Position numbers and translations under genes: made by a program | The notes under the pieces: model-generated | Databases searched by the model: none | What the model saw: only the letters and a program-made list of their open reading frames with translations | What the model was told of the DNA's origin: nothing | In this document: piece after piece, positions 22,704 through 34,884 of the stretch | Layout: each line of letters opens with the position of its first letter | Numbering within the stretch: position 1 is the stretch's first letter | Origin: Dasypus novemcinctus | Taxonomy: Eukaryota > Chordata > Mammalia > Cingulata > Dasypodidae | Reading direction: 5' to 3' | NCBI RefSeq assembly: GCF_030445035.2 | Contig: NC_080694.1 | Coordinates: 68,959,147-69,023,146, forward strand | Length of the DNA: 64,000 nucleotides

Positions 22704-25700
22704 TGCTTCTCATGAAAGGCTAGATTATACTATGGTAAACAGAAATGGTGTCAGCCTTAGGCAGAACTGTAAAATCTCTAAAGTTTGTCATGGGTGTCTA
22801 AACCTCGGTGACTTGCGTGCTTTCTCCCATTGGGGGTATCACTCTTTTTCTCAAGTATTCGGTGTCCATAGCTCCTTCATATCTAATCATATCCAAAGTG
22901 GTTCTAAAAATAACATGATAAATGCAATCAGACAAATTGTAAAATAGTGAAAAGACTTAATATGCATGGTTCTATGTATTTTGCTTAAGTAATAAAGCCA
23001 TGAGACCAATGATCCAGTTTTAAGATTGGGATGTATTTGGAGGAGTTGTTCCTCCTAGACACTATGATATTAGCATCACTAGACCCAGATTAGTGATAGC
23101 ATTTCCCTTATGAGAGGGAGCTGGAGGTAAATTTTAAAACATATATATTCTTGGGATTAGCTCTATCATTTGGTAGCAAAACCACTTTGCATGATCACTT
23201 TCCCATGTCTGCCTCCATCATGGTAATTGTAATCACAGTCAAGCTCACCAGCCCCCTCCCCTCCCCTTCCTCCTCCTCCTCCTCCCTGGGTGGCACTGCT
23301 CTTCCTGCATCAGGCTTGGTGCTTCCTGGGACACTGTATGTTTTATGCCAGAAACTAACAAGCTTTCTTATTATTAGCCTTTATTTACATATACAGAGGT
23401 CATATGTTGCTTGGATACTTTTAGCAACTACTCTTTGCCTCACCACCTCAACAGCCTCATCAACTTGATGCAGTTACACCTGAAACTAATTCCAGAACCA
23501 TTTGTTCACACAGCAACATCGCTGTCAGCTCCACCTGCCTGGCCACTTGGCACGATTAGCAAGGCAGCTAGTTAAAGCAAAAGGCAGTTCATGAAACAAT
23601 CAGCGAGTTGATTTTCCCCATGGAATGCACACAAGCACATGCGTGGATCTTCTGGTAGCTTTGGAACTGTATAGGTAAAACCATCACCTCATATAGATTA
23701 TAAAATAGTACAGATAAGGGATAAAAAGAAAGTCAATCTTACTATCGTTTCTGATATTGTAGCATACCATCCACTAGATGGAATGGTTAATGACTGAATG
23801 AGTTTTTAGTTTTTTCAATTCAAGTAATTCCTGACCCAGAGTACATAGTGTTTATAGTCTCTTTGGTGCTAAGGAAAATACCTTGATTTGCTGGAGTTAT
23901 AGTACAATAAAGTGAAGACAAATTAACTGTATTATATTGTTTTATGAAATTTAAATGCAAATATTATAATATTGTAATTGTAAAGAATTGTCTGCTGTCA
24001 GTAAAGTGAGATAGAGATGTGGTTTTACAAATAGAAAAATACAAATTGAATTACATCCACATTTTATGTAATAGGATTTCATTTAAATCAAATATTGTTC
24101 TTAAATGCTTCAGAATGCCTAGGATCACACCCAGAGTCACTCTTAGAAGCTCTGTGCCCTTGGGCAGTTAATTGACCTGCTCATATCCAGGCTCTTTATG
24201 TGTTAAGTGTTAATAGTCCCTTCTTCCAAGGGAGGTCATGAGGAGCAGTATTTGTGAAAGCACTTGGCACCCATTCTTGGTTCCTACAGAATTCTAAAAA
24301 TTATAAACTGTATCCATCTACCCGCAAACCATTAATAGTCTGTCTACCCTATTCCCTTCATTTTTCACACTAGTGATTTTACCATGATGGCTTAGAGCCA
24401 AAATGGAGGGATTTTCTATAATTTGAGTAAATAAAAAAAAGGCACAAGCGAATGTACCCCAAATCCCTCCTAACACAGTGCACTCATTGAATTGATAAAC
24501 CTCACTGGTGGAGATGCCTTTATCTCCCCAGAGGCCTTCATTAAAAAATGTACTTGGCTTTTTGGAGCATTATTTTTAGGATAATGTTGGGAATTAAAAG
24601 GTCATTCGATTTTAGGGTTGAAATGGACCTCAAAAGTCATGAGTCCAGCCTTCCATCTTGCATAAGAAATTACTCCACAGAATATCCACAAAACTCGTAT
24701 TTATATAACTTCAGAGACAGAAAATCCATCGCATGTGAAGTAACCTCTTTCCTTTAATCAGTGCCTTTTACTTACATTTTATATTGAGCTCAAGGATGGT
24801 CCTTGTGACACCAGGCACAGTTTCATTTTCTTTACTCTTAAAATAACAGAGTAAATTTATTTTACATGGCTTCACTAAGAAGTTTTATTATAAAATAAAA
24901 CATGGACTGAAAAAAAGACCCCCAAAACGAAAGTACAGCTTAATGTTTTTAGGTGAATATTTTGTAAGTACCTTGTCTGCATCCTCCTGGGCTCCATCTC
25001 TGTCCCACCTTTCCTGCTCACAAAGTCTCCAGCACCAGAACTTTCTAGTACTCACCTCCCTGCAGTTTTTAAGTTTAATTACCTACATGTGGATCCCTAC
25101 CACATTGTTTAGTTTGGTTTATGAAAAATTTTGATTTGTCTTTCAAGTCTCTTTTAATATTATAATCTATTAACAAACATACTCTTAGAATCCCTTCCCA
25201 GACTATGTAGAGTGTTGTTAACTGTCTCCAACACTCAAGAGCTTTAATTTCCATGCTTTCTGGTTGATATATGTTGGACACACCATTTTATCAAATGCCT
25301 CCTGCAGTGAGATCAGAAATGAACACAAGATTCCTGGTGTGCTCCATTACTGAAAAAAATCAGTGAACATCTAAAATCTGTGCACATTTACTGATATATA
25401 AGTTAGCCATTTTTAGAAGTGAAACACATAACTGGCTCAATTTAGGCTTTACATCACAAAAGGCCCCTGATATTTTTTATTAGAACTGCTGCCAAGGAAT
25501 TATTTTCTATGTGAATTACTATTGCAAATCCCAATATAGGACTTTTAATTTATACTTTTAAAACATTTTTTTTCCATAGAGATTTGGTCTTAAATTTTAG
25601 ATGTTATTAATATTTTAATATGAAATGAATGTGGAGTAAAAATCTAATTTAGAGCACCAGAGTTGAAGGCACAGAAAGTTAAAAAAGAGGCATGCTACAT

Positions 25701-27255
25701 TTAAATTGAAACTCATTTATTCACTTTCATGGCATGGACTTCAGTTCCCAATAATATAGCATATTTTTGCATTTTATTTTCCTCAGCAAAATTTAATACA
25801 GATAAACCTAAACATGTTAAACCTAATTTGAATGTATGTAAGGGTAATAAGAGAAAATTAGGAACCATTAAATATCACCACTATATAGAATTTTGTAAAA
25901 TATAAAAATATCTAAAATGGATCTCTTACTAATTATAAACAAGAGGTACACTGCTTTAGCTATACAATGTCCAAGAGGAAAAAGACAATATAAAAATAGT
26001 TAAGACCCCAGACTCTAGATTCAGATGACCTGTGGTTTTATTACAGCCACTTCCTCATTGTATGAACATGGGCAAACTAATCAGCTTCTTTAATTCTCAG
26101 TTTCCTCATCTGTAAAATCCTTATTCCAGTAGTATCTGCTTCACAGTAATATTGTGAAGTCTAACATAAAATATTTTTTATGATTTTGGCACATTGAATG
26201 TATGCAGGAACTTTAAAATTCATTGACTGTTCTGGTTGAAATTTAATATAATCCTCACTCCTGAGAGGGTATTACAATATTAACATTTATTTATGTCTCA
26301 CATACCTTTTAGGTTTCCCCCTTCATGTTAGAGTGAGGTCTAGCCTACCTACGATCTGATTTCTACTCCTTGTCTTCTGTTGGTGATAGCATAGAATACT
26401 TACCAGTAGCCAAAAAGATGAGGTTATGTTTACATTTTCATGAGAGAAGAAACCACAGATGTCATGCTCCCATGTAGTCCAAATGTATACCCTTTTCCAT
26501 TATGATGGTCCTTTGTTTCTTTGATAATCCAGAAAAAATTCTTGTTGGGCACATTACTAAGTCTGACAAATTGGATTAGCCAGCAGTGTCTTATACTGAT
26601 ACCATAGCTAGATTAACATTTAAATGCAACCCCTGAACAAAGATTTAATAGAAATCAATTCTTAATGTGGTTGTTGAAGAAAAACTAGACGCAGGACTGG
26701 TAGAGGAATTGATGGATTAGGTTTTTTAAATGTATTTTGATGGATATTTGTAGCTCTTTAGTGTAAATTCTTACTAGACAAGTCTATAGGTTGTGTTCCC
26801 TAATTAAATGTGGAGAGCATCACTTTGGTCACTGAGCCCTCTAAGAATCATTAGCATGTCCCCAGGAGGCATTTATGTACATCTCTAAAGGCTACCTGTG
26901 TTGAGTTGGCTTAGACCCTGGGGACTGGTCCCTCAAAGGTGATTAGCAACCCATGACGCTGGTCAGGAGTACACCCAAATCACAATTTTATGACATGTTC
27001 CCTTAAGACATTGGGATTCATCTTTTTCTTCTGGATTTCTTCATTAGATTTTTGTTGAAAATTAATCTCAGACATGAATTTTATAACTCATATATTGAAC
27101 TTACTGAAAGTTGAAGATAAAACTTAAACCAAATCTATGGAATCTTAAAACATTTAATTGAAAAATTTTTTATTCAAAATGTCAGATATCAATGAAACTG
27201 GAGAAATACTAGGTATTGTGTCCACAGTACAAAAATATGGGATTAAAAAATGTTA
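21940..27255. repeat. Segmental duplication, right copy
   Basis: Partner of 1-5335 in direct orientation. The upstream non-coding part (22704-27255) contains no supported gene. The two MIR relics are at about 24120-24285 and 26005-26170, and the TCC run near 23270 has one more unit than in the left copy. The block ends at about 27255, exactly where a minus-strand L1 begins, so the recognisable homology may be truncated by that insertion. The left limit cannot be set, because the partner is cut by the window. Confidence 0.93.
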
Positions 27256-29965
27256 TGTATATATCACATTTTGCTTATCCATTCATCTGTTGATAGGTAT
27301 TTGGGTTGACTCCAGCTTTTGGCAATAGTGAATAATGCCACTGTGAACACTGGTGGGCATATAATGGGTTAGTGTCCTTATTTTCCGTTTTTCTGGGCAT
27401 ATACCCAGCAGTGGAATTTTGCTGGGCCATATGGCAAATATATAATTAGTTTTTCTGAGGAACTGCCAAACTGTCCTCCACAATGGCTGGATCTTTCTAC
27501 ATTCCCACCAGCAGTGGATGAAGGTTCCCATTCCTCCACATCCTCTCTTGTATTCTTGTGTTTTTCTAATAGCCACCAGTCTAATGGGCGTAAGGTGTTA
27601 TGTCATTGTAGTTTTGATTTGCATTTCCTTAATAGCTTGTAATGTTGAGCATCTTTTCATGTGGTTTTTAGCTATTTGTATTGCTTCTTTGAAGAAGCAT
27701 CTGTTCAAATCTCTTGCCCATTTTTAAAATGGGTTGTTTGTCTCTTATTTTTGAGATATAGGATTTCTTTATAGATGCTGGATATTAGGCTACTATCAGA
27801 TATATGGTTACCAAATATTTTCTCCCATTGGGTAGGCTGTCTTTTCATTTCTTAGTAAACTCCTTTCAGGTGCAAAAGGCTTTACTTTTGTTGCTTGTGC
27901 TTTGGGTGTAAGGTCCATGAAACCATCACCAAGCACAAGATCTTGAAAATGTTTCCTTGTGTTTTTTTCTAAGAGTTTTAGGTTCTAGTTTATACATTTA
28001 GGTCCTTGATCCACTTTAAATTAATTTTTGAATAAGCTGTGAGATAAGGGTCCTCTTTTTTTCTTTGAGATATTGATATCCAGTTCTCCTAGTACCATTT
28101 TTGAATAGGATATTCTGATCCAATTGAGTGGGTTTGACAGCCTTGTCAATGATCACTTGATCATAGATGTGAGGGTCTGTTCTGAACTCTAGATTTGGTT
28201 CCACTGGTCAATCTCTCTATGTTTATGCCATAACCATGCGGTTTTTACCCCTGTAGCTAGATAATATGCTTTTAAGTCTGGAAGTGAGTGTCTTCCAACT
28301 TTGTTCTTTTTAAAAATATTTTTGGCTATTTGTGGACCCTGACTCCCTCAGATAAATTTGATAATTGGCTTTTCAGATTCTACCAAGAAGGATACTGGAA
28401 TTTTTATCAGGATTTTATTAAAGTTATAGATCAGTTTAGGTAGAATTGACATCTTAGTGAAATTTATTTTTTTATTATTATCTTTTTTTAAACACACATA
28501 AATCACAGAAAATTAATGATATTTAATCTTCCAGCCAATGAACATGACAATATTCTTCCATTTATTTAAATTATCATTAGTTTCTTTTAGCAATGTCTTA
28601 TGGGTTTTTGAATACAGGTCCTTTATGCTCTGACTAAATTTATTCCTAAATATTTGATTCTTTTAGTCACTATTGTAAATGGAACCTTTTTTCTGCATTC
28701 CTCCTAAGATTGCTCTTTAGTATATGTAGAAATGCTATTGAATTTTGCATATTAATTTTGTGTCCCATCACATTGCTGAAATGTCTATAAGTTCTATTAG
28801 CTTTTTTCCCATTTTTTATTTTTTAAAAGATACATAAATTGCACAAAATATTATATTGAAAAATATAAACGATCCCTATATACCCCACTCCCTACATCCC
28901 CACTCCTTCCTCATCAACAACCTCTTTCACTGGTGTGGCACATTCATTGCTTTTGATGAATACATTTTGGAGCACTGCTATACCACTGTAATTTACACTC
29001 TGCCCTCCATCCATGCAGGATATATAATGTCCTGCGTCTGTCCCTGCAATATCATTCAGCACAACTCCAAGTCCTGAAAATGCCCCCATATCACACCTCT
29101 TCTTTCCTCTCCCTGCCCTCAGCTACTCCTGTGGCCACTGTCTCCACATCAATGATATAATTCCTTCCATTGCTAGAGTCACAATAATTCTATAGTAGAA
29201 TACCAGTAAGCCCACTCTAATCCATATATTATTCCTCCATCCTGAGGACCCTGGGATGGTGATGTTTGCTCCACCTCCAAACTGAAGGGGGCTTAGATCC
29301 CACATGGCTGATGGATGGAAATTTCCTGCTCACAGCTGTAGACTCTCTTGGTTCCCTGGTGTGGTGGTTGCCCATCCTCACCTCCCTGTTAGCTGACCTT
29401 AGACTTCAAAATGAGTTAGGAGGTCATCAGAGGGTCATGCTTATGCACATCTCAGCAGAATTCCAGAGACAGCCAAAGTAAATACAACCACAGCTACTGG
29501 TGCTTCTGAGGGCTACTGAGACACCCAGGTCTTATGGTCATGACAGATGGCTCTGGAGTTCAGTGCCTTGCCAGTGGGCTCTACTTTGGAATTTGTGCTC
29601 TTGAGTGTGATGGAGCTGGACTGAGATTTGACCTTTCTACACATGCCTCTTCTGTTACTTTACAGGCCTGTGGTTGTTTGATATATGCTCAGGAGACTTG
29701 ATTCTCTAGACTGTCCAAGTTTTATTAGTTTTGTTGTAGATTTTTGGAGATTTTCTAAGTATGGGATCATATCATCACTGAATAATGAAGTTTTTAATTA
29801 TTCCTTTCCTATTTGGGTGAATTTTATTTCTTTTTCTTGCCTAATTGCCCTAGCTAGAGCTTCTATCACAATACTGAATACCAGGGCAGGGGGAGAGTGG
29901 GCATCATGGTCTTGTTCCTGATCTCAGTGGGAAAGCTTTCATCTTTCATCATTAAGTACAATGCT
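27256..29965 (-). mobile_element. LINE-1 ORF2 3' half, split by a second L1
   Basis: It reads antisense with clear ORF2 landmarks: tatccattcatctgttgata, cagcagtggaattttgctgg, gttttgatttgcatttcctt, ggtccttgatccactttaaa. On the minus strand a 97-codon stretch (27283-27576) retains the Cys-rich C-terminal segment [20 protein letters not shown]. It is interrupted from about 28812 to 29650 by an L1 3' UTR insertion and resumes to 29965. Frames are broken throughout. Confidence 0.88.
28812..29650 (-). mobile_element. Nested 5'-truncated LINE-1 3' UTR
   Basis: Antisense copy of the same 3' UTR family found at 31256 and 33475. It begins with an A/T-rich tail near 28812 and has tgtggcacattcattgcttt, aatgtcctgcgtctgtccct, acaactccaagtcctgaaaa and agctgtagactctcttggtt. 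It interrupts the host L1 between a ctattagctttttt-like left end and a ttttattagttttg-like right continuation. Confidence 0.8.
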
Positions 29966-31250
29966 AGACCCCAAGGACATGACTCTACCTTGCTCTGTGG
30001 GAATTCTCTCTTCAGGGTCTTAAGCTCCAGCCTCAGAGGACTCTCCACATGGAGCCAGCCCCATTGCAGCCTTATGGACCTCACAGCGTGTTGAAGAATT
30101 GGCCTCGCTGCTGGCAGAACACTACCTGAGAAGGAACCCCCCTGTTGGCTGCAGGCAGATGCACCTAGCCCCCAGGATCCACCTGGGCCCTGAACTGGGG
30201 TCCCAGGGAAGGGAGAGAAGGGAAGGGCATCCCACAGGCACACCCCTTCTTTTTGAGAAAGGAAGACACAGGAGCCCAGCACTGCAGGAATGTTCCCTGA
30301 GGCTGAAGGCACTGCCCACTACCTGTCTCTCAGATCTTGTCCTCTGGTCATCAGGTCTTGAAGAGGATTCCCCAAAGAATCTCAGATATTTAACTCTGCC
30401 TTCCTCATAGCCTGGCCTTACCAGCAGTCACTAGACTCGGGGTCCTTTTGGGAAGCACCCTGCCTCTGTTCTCACCCTTCCATCACCCCCACCTCCTGTG
30501 CCTTCCATATCCCAGAGTGATTTGAAACCCTGACTCTTTCCCAGTATCTGATGATTTCACCAAGAATTTAGTCTAGGATCTCGTTTTTTAAACCTATATT
30601 ATGAATGAAGAATTGTATTTTTTTAATATATATTTTTCAGTATTAAGCTGGATTTTCTTTGCCTCTTGCAGACCTAGAGGCCACTCCCTGGAGTGAGCAC
30701 CATCTTTCCTCTAAACTCTGATCTCTTGTATGTACATCTCTCTGGTTCTCTCTCCTTCCTTCTTTCATCTCTCCCTTCTTTGCAGCTGTGTACACTCTGG
30801 ACCAGGTTTCTCTACTTCACTGACCTCATTGTTATAGACAGTCTCCTGGAAGCACCAAGCATTTCATGGGTTCTGTTTCCTTGCTTCAGAGTGAAAAACT
30901 CAGAGGGCTTTTTTTTCTTCCCCTATTTTGAATGTTGGTCAATTACATTGCAGTAGTGATGGGTTTGTAAGTGAGAGTTAAACAGTAACAAACGGTTAGG
31001 ATCACTGAGTTGTTACATATAGATGGCTTTGTATTTTCCAATGTATTGTGGAATAGCCAAAGGTAAACATCTGAAATTACTGAAACTTGCTGAACTGGAG
31101 CCCAGATGCCTTAATCTTGGATAATGATGGTAAAACTATGTAACATTTATCTTGTGACTGTAGAAACGCTATGACTGGCCCCCATTTGTAACTCCCCTTG
31201 GCTTGTTTTACAACTTTAAAGTCTTATGATCACTGGACAGCCTCCTAGTG
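29966..31250. other. Intergenic, GC-richer, no gene recognised
   Basis: Open frames up to 148 codons (for example minus 29866-30312) overlap both the L1 edge and this segment, and they have no recognisable domain. The C/G-rich stretch 29980-30560 is non-repeat in appearance. I cannot identify it as an exon or retrocopy. Confidence 0.4.
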
Positions 31251-33474
31251 TGTATTTAAAAAATTTTTAAATTCATTTTTTAAATATTACATTAAAAAAA
31301 TATGAGGTCCCCGAATATCCCACACCCCCCTCACCCCACTAGTCCCCTCATAGCAACATTCTTCTCCGTCATCATGAGACATTCATTGCATTTGGTGAAT
31401 ATATCTCTGAGCATCACTGCACCTCATGGTCAGTGGTCCACATCATAGCCCACACTCTCCCATGTTCCATCCAGTGGGCCATGGGAGGACCTACAATGTC
31501 CGGTAACTGTCCTTGCAGCACCACCCAGGACAACTCCAAGTCCCGAAAATGCCTCCACATCTCATCTCTTCCTCCTATTCCCCACACCCAGTAGCCACCA
31601 TGGCCACTTTCTCCACACCAATGCCACATTTTCTTTGATACTAATCAAAATAGTTCATGAATAGAATATCAGTAAGTCCACTCTAAACCATATTCTATTC
31701 TTCCATCCTGTGGACCTTGGATTGGTTGTGTCCACTCCACATCTATGTCAAGAGGGGGCTTAGATTCCACATGGAAGCTGGATGCAATCCTCCTGCTTTC
31801 AGTTGTAGGTACTCTTGGCTCCATGGTCTGGTGGTTGACCTTCAACTCCATGTTAACTGAGTGGGGTAAGTCTGATAAGCCAGAGTGTAGGAGCTGAAGT
31901 CTGTTGAGGCTCAGGGCCTGGCTATCATATGGTCAGACCAGAGATTCAGATCCCCTAGGTATATATTAAACCCCAGCATGAACTACAATTCTGGTAAAGT
32001 AACAGGAAAGGCTTGTGAAAAGAGATCACATCTGAGTCCAGCTCCATCATACAGAACCACCAACTCCTAAGAAGGGCCAACTGACATGGCACTGAACTCC
32101 ATCTGCCATGACCATAGAACCTGTGGGTCTCTGTAGCCCTCAGAAGAATGAATACCTGGGGTTGTATCTACTTTATCTGTCTCTGGGACTCTGCTGAGGT
32201 GTGCATAAGGGCGACCCCTCTGATAACCTCCTGGCTCTTTTTTAGAGACTCATAGCCATATAAACTCATTTGTCCTTTCAATTTCCCCCTTGATTTATTT
32301 TTAACTCCTGTTATTATGTGTAGACAGAGATATTCTGCTGGTCCGAGTTGAACCTTTTATTAAGGTCATTTTCTAATTACATCAGCTGGTACTTGGTAGT
32401 AATCCCTCAGTGCCAGGGAGGTTCATCCCCAGGAGTCATGTCCCATGCTGGGGGTAAGGCAGTGAATTTACATGCTGAGTTTTGCTTCAAGACTGGCCAC
32501 ATTTGAGCAACATGGAGGCTCTCAGGAGGTAACTCTTAGGCACACTGCTGCTCTAGGCCTTGTTCTTATTTCAGGTGCACAGGTTCACAAGCATAGTCAT
32601 TAGTATCAGGGGCTCATTGTTGGACCTTCATTCTTTTTTGGTCTTTGCCGTTGCACTTGGGGGATTGTTGCTGTTCCTTTAGGGACTGTGGTAGAGCTCC
32701 CCTGGCTAGGAATTCAGCACTCCCTCAGTTGTTGTTTTTAATTGCTTCCATTATGAAAATATCCAAACATTTTTATGTACCCTGGATATATGCCCTATAG
32801 AACTCCCTGCCGACCACGTGTCCCCTGCCAATAACATCCCACACCAGTATTCCTCCGCTGCCATTTTTGAACCTCTCTGTGATCCAAAACTTCCTGAAAA
32901 GTGAAGCCCAATATATTTCCAGGTTCCTTTAATAGTAAAATGGAATATAGCGATGAGTTTAAAGGTTAGATATAGAATACATATTAATTTGGAAAAATTC
33001 TACATCCTATCTTTTTCTTTTCTTTTTTCTAATTATTAAGCTTATCTTCACAAGATTTTTAGATCACAGTAATTCATATATACAATATACGGTACTCCCA
33101 CATATCCAAAATAAAACCTTTTCCCTTTCAAAGCAATAATCTTTTCATATGTTCATACCATATTTACTGAAACTGATGTACAGATATTGAGACAATAGGT
33201 TTCAAACAAGGTAACATTCATGTTTACATTGTGGTTTATATTTTAGATTATACAATTTTCTAAATTTTTAGTTATCTTATGTTTTATATTATGATTTACA
33301 TTTTAGCCTATCAGCCCCTATATATTTTTGGTGTAATTTTACGTGTCTTATATCCATCCTTGCGTACTCTTGTGAAACACTTCTATTGCCCATACATTTA
33401 CATTGGTTCCATCTATTCAATACCTATTTTCCCCTCCCCTTAGGGCCCACAGCAACAGTCAATCTTCATTTCTT

Positions 33475-34264
33475 TTTTTATTTTTTTAATTTTTTAATAA
33501 TTTTTTTAAATTGATTTTGTAAAAATATTACATTAAAAAAATATGAGGTCCCATTCGACCCCACCACCCCCACCGCACCCCTCCCCCCCCCCAGCAACAC
33601 TCACTCCCATCATCATGACACATCCATTGCATTTGGTAAGTACATCTCTGGGTATCTCTGCACCTCATGGTCATTGGTCCACATCATGGCCCACACTCTC
33701 CCCCATTCCATCCAGTGAGCCCTGGGAGGATTTACAATGCCCGGTGATTGCCCCTGAAGCACCATCCAGGGCAACTCCAAGTCCCAAAGGCGCCTCCACA
33801 TCTCATCTCTTCCTGCCATTCCCCATACCCATCAGCCACCAAGTCCACTTTTCCCACTCCATTTCCACCTTTTCTCTGAGGTCCTTGGATTGGTTGTGTC
33901 CGTTGCACCTCTATGTCAAGAGGAGGCTCAGATTCCACATGGTTACTGGATGCAATCCTCCTGCTTTCAGTTGTAGGCCCTCTAGGCTCCATGGTGTGGT
34001 GGTTGCCCTTCTTCAACTCCATCTTAGCTGAGTGAGGTGAGTCCAGTAATTCAGATTGTAGGAGCTGGAGTCTGTTGAGGCTCAGGGCCTGGCTATTATA
34101 TTGTCAGTAAAAAGATTCAATCCCCTAAATATATCTTAAACCCCAATACAAACTACAATTCCAGTAAAGTAGCATGATAGTCTTATGAAAAGAGATCCCC
34201 TCTGGGTCCAGTTTCATCACGCAGAAACACCAGCTCCATAGAAGGGCCATCTGACATAGCAGTG
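33475..34264 (-). mobile_element. Young 5'-truncated LINE-1 nested in the L1 3' UTR
   Basis: A second copy of the L1 3' UTR (about 790 bp) lies inside the longer one. It is bounded by perfect 14-bp direct repeats AATCTTCATTTCTT at 33461-33474 and 34265-34278. An A/T-rich poly-A tail is at its left end (33475-33540 on +). This shows a target-primed insertion later than the host element. Confidence 0.93.
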
Positions 34265-34884
34265 AATCTTCATTTCTTGAAGAGCCATGTTCAGAGATAC
34301 TTGCAACAGTGTTGAGGGCTTGACATGCTCAACTGCCCTAATGCACTGGGAGCCACCATTTCTCTTGAGAGATACAGTTCCCTCTATTTGATGGCATCAG
34401 TCTTCCCCAGGATGTGGGTATACCTTCACTCTCATTATATGGGTCTCTACCCAATGATATAACCCACTCTGGCAAAATGAGCATTCACATATTCCCTAGG
34501 AGCCTGTCCTGTGTCAGATTATCCCTTTTAAGTATCTTAAACAGGTAACTTTCCTTATTATATTTTTGAAAAGGTTTTCTCAGCATTATACTCTCAATGA
34601 AATACCTGACAATTTCCTATATTCGTATGTTGCTCCACCCTCCCCCCAATTTCTTGGGCAATATTACCTATCCTCCCATCCCTAGCCCCCCTCAAGCCTG
34701 CAAAGCCCCACCCAAAGGTAACCCTATGCCCCCATTTTATCCCTTCCTTGTACACACACTTACCTCCAGCTTATCATAGATTTCACCCATGTAGGTGTGA
34801 GCTTACATCCTTTCTCTACCCCCCAATTTCCTGTAATACTATCATCTGGTCTCTAGCTCTCTGAGGCAGCTTGGTTTACTTATT

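Noticed and set aside
29866-30312. 148-codon minus frame as a novel gene
   Set aside because: It has no recognisable domain, lies partly over an L1 edge, and has no supporting splice or promoter signals.
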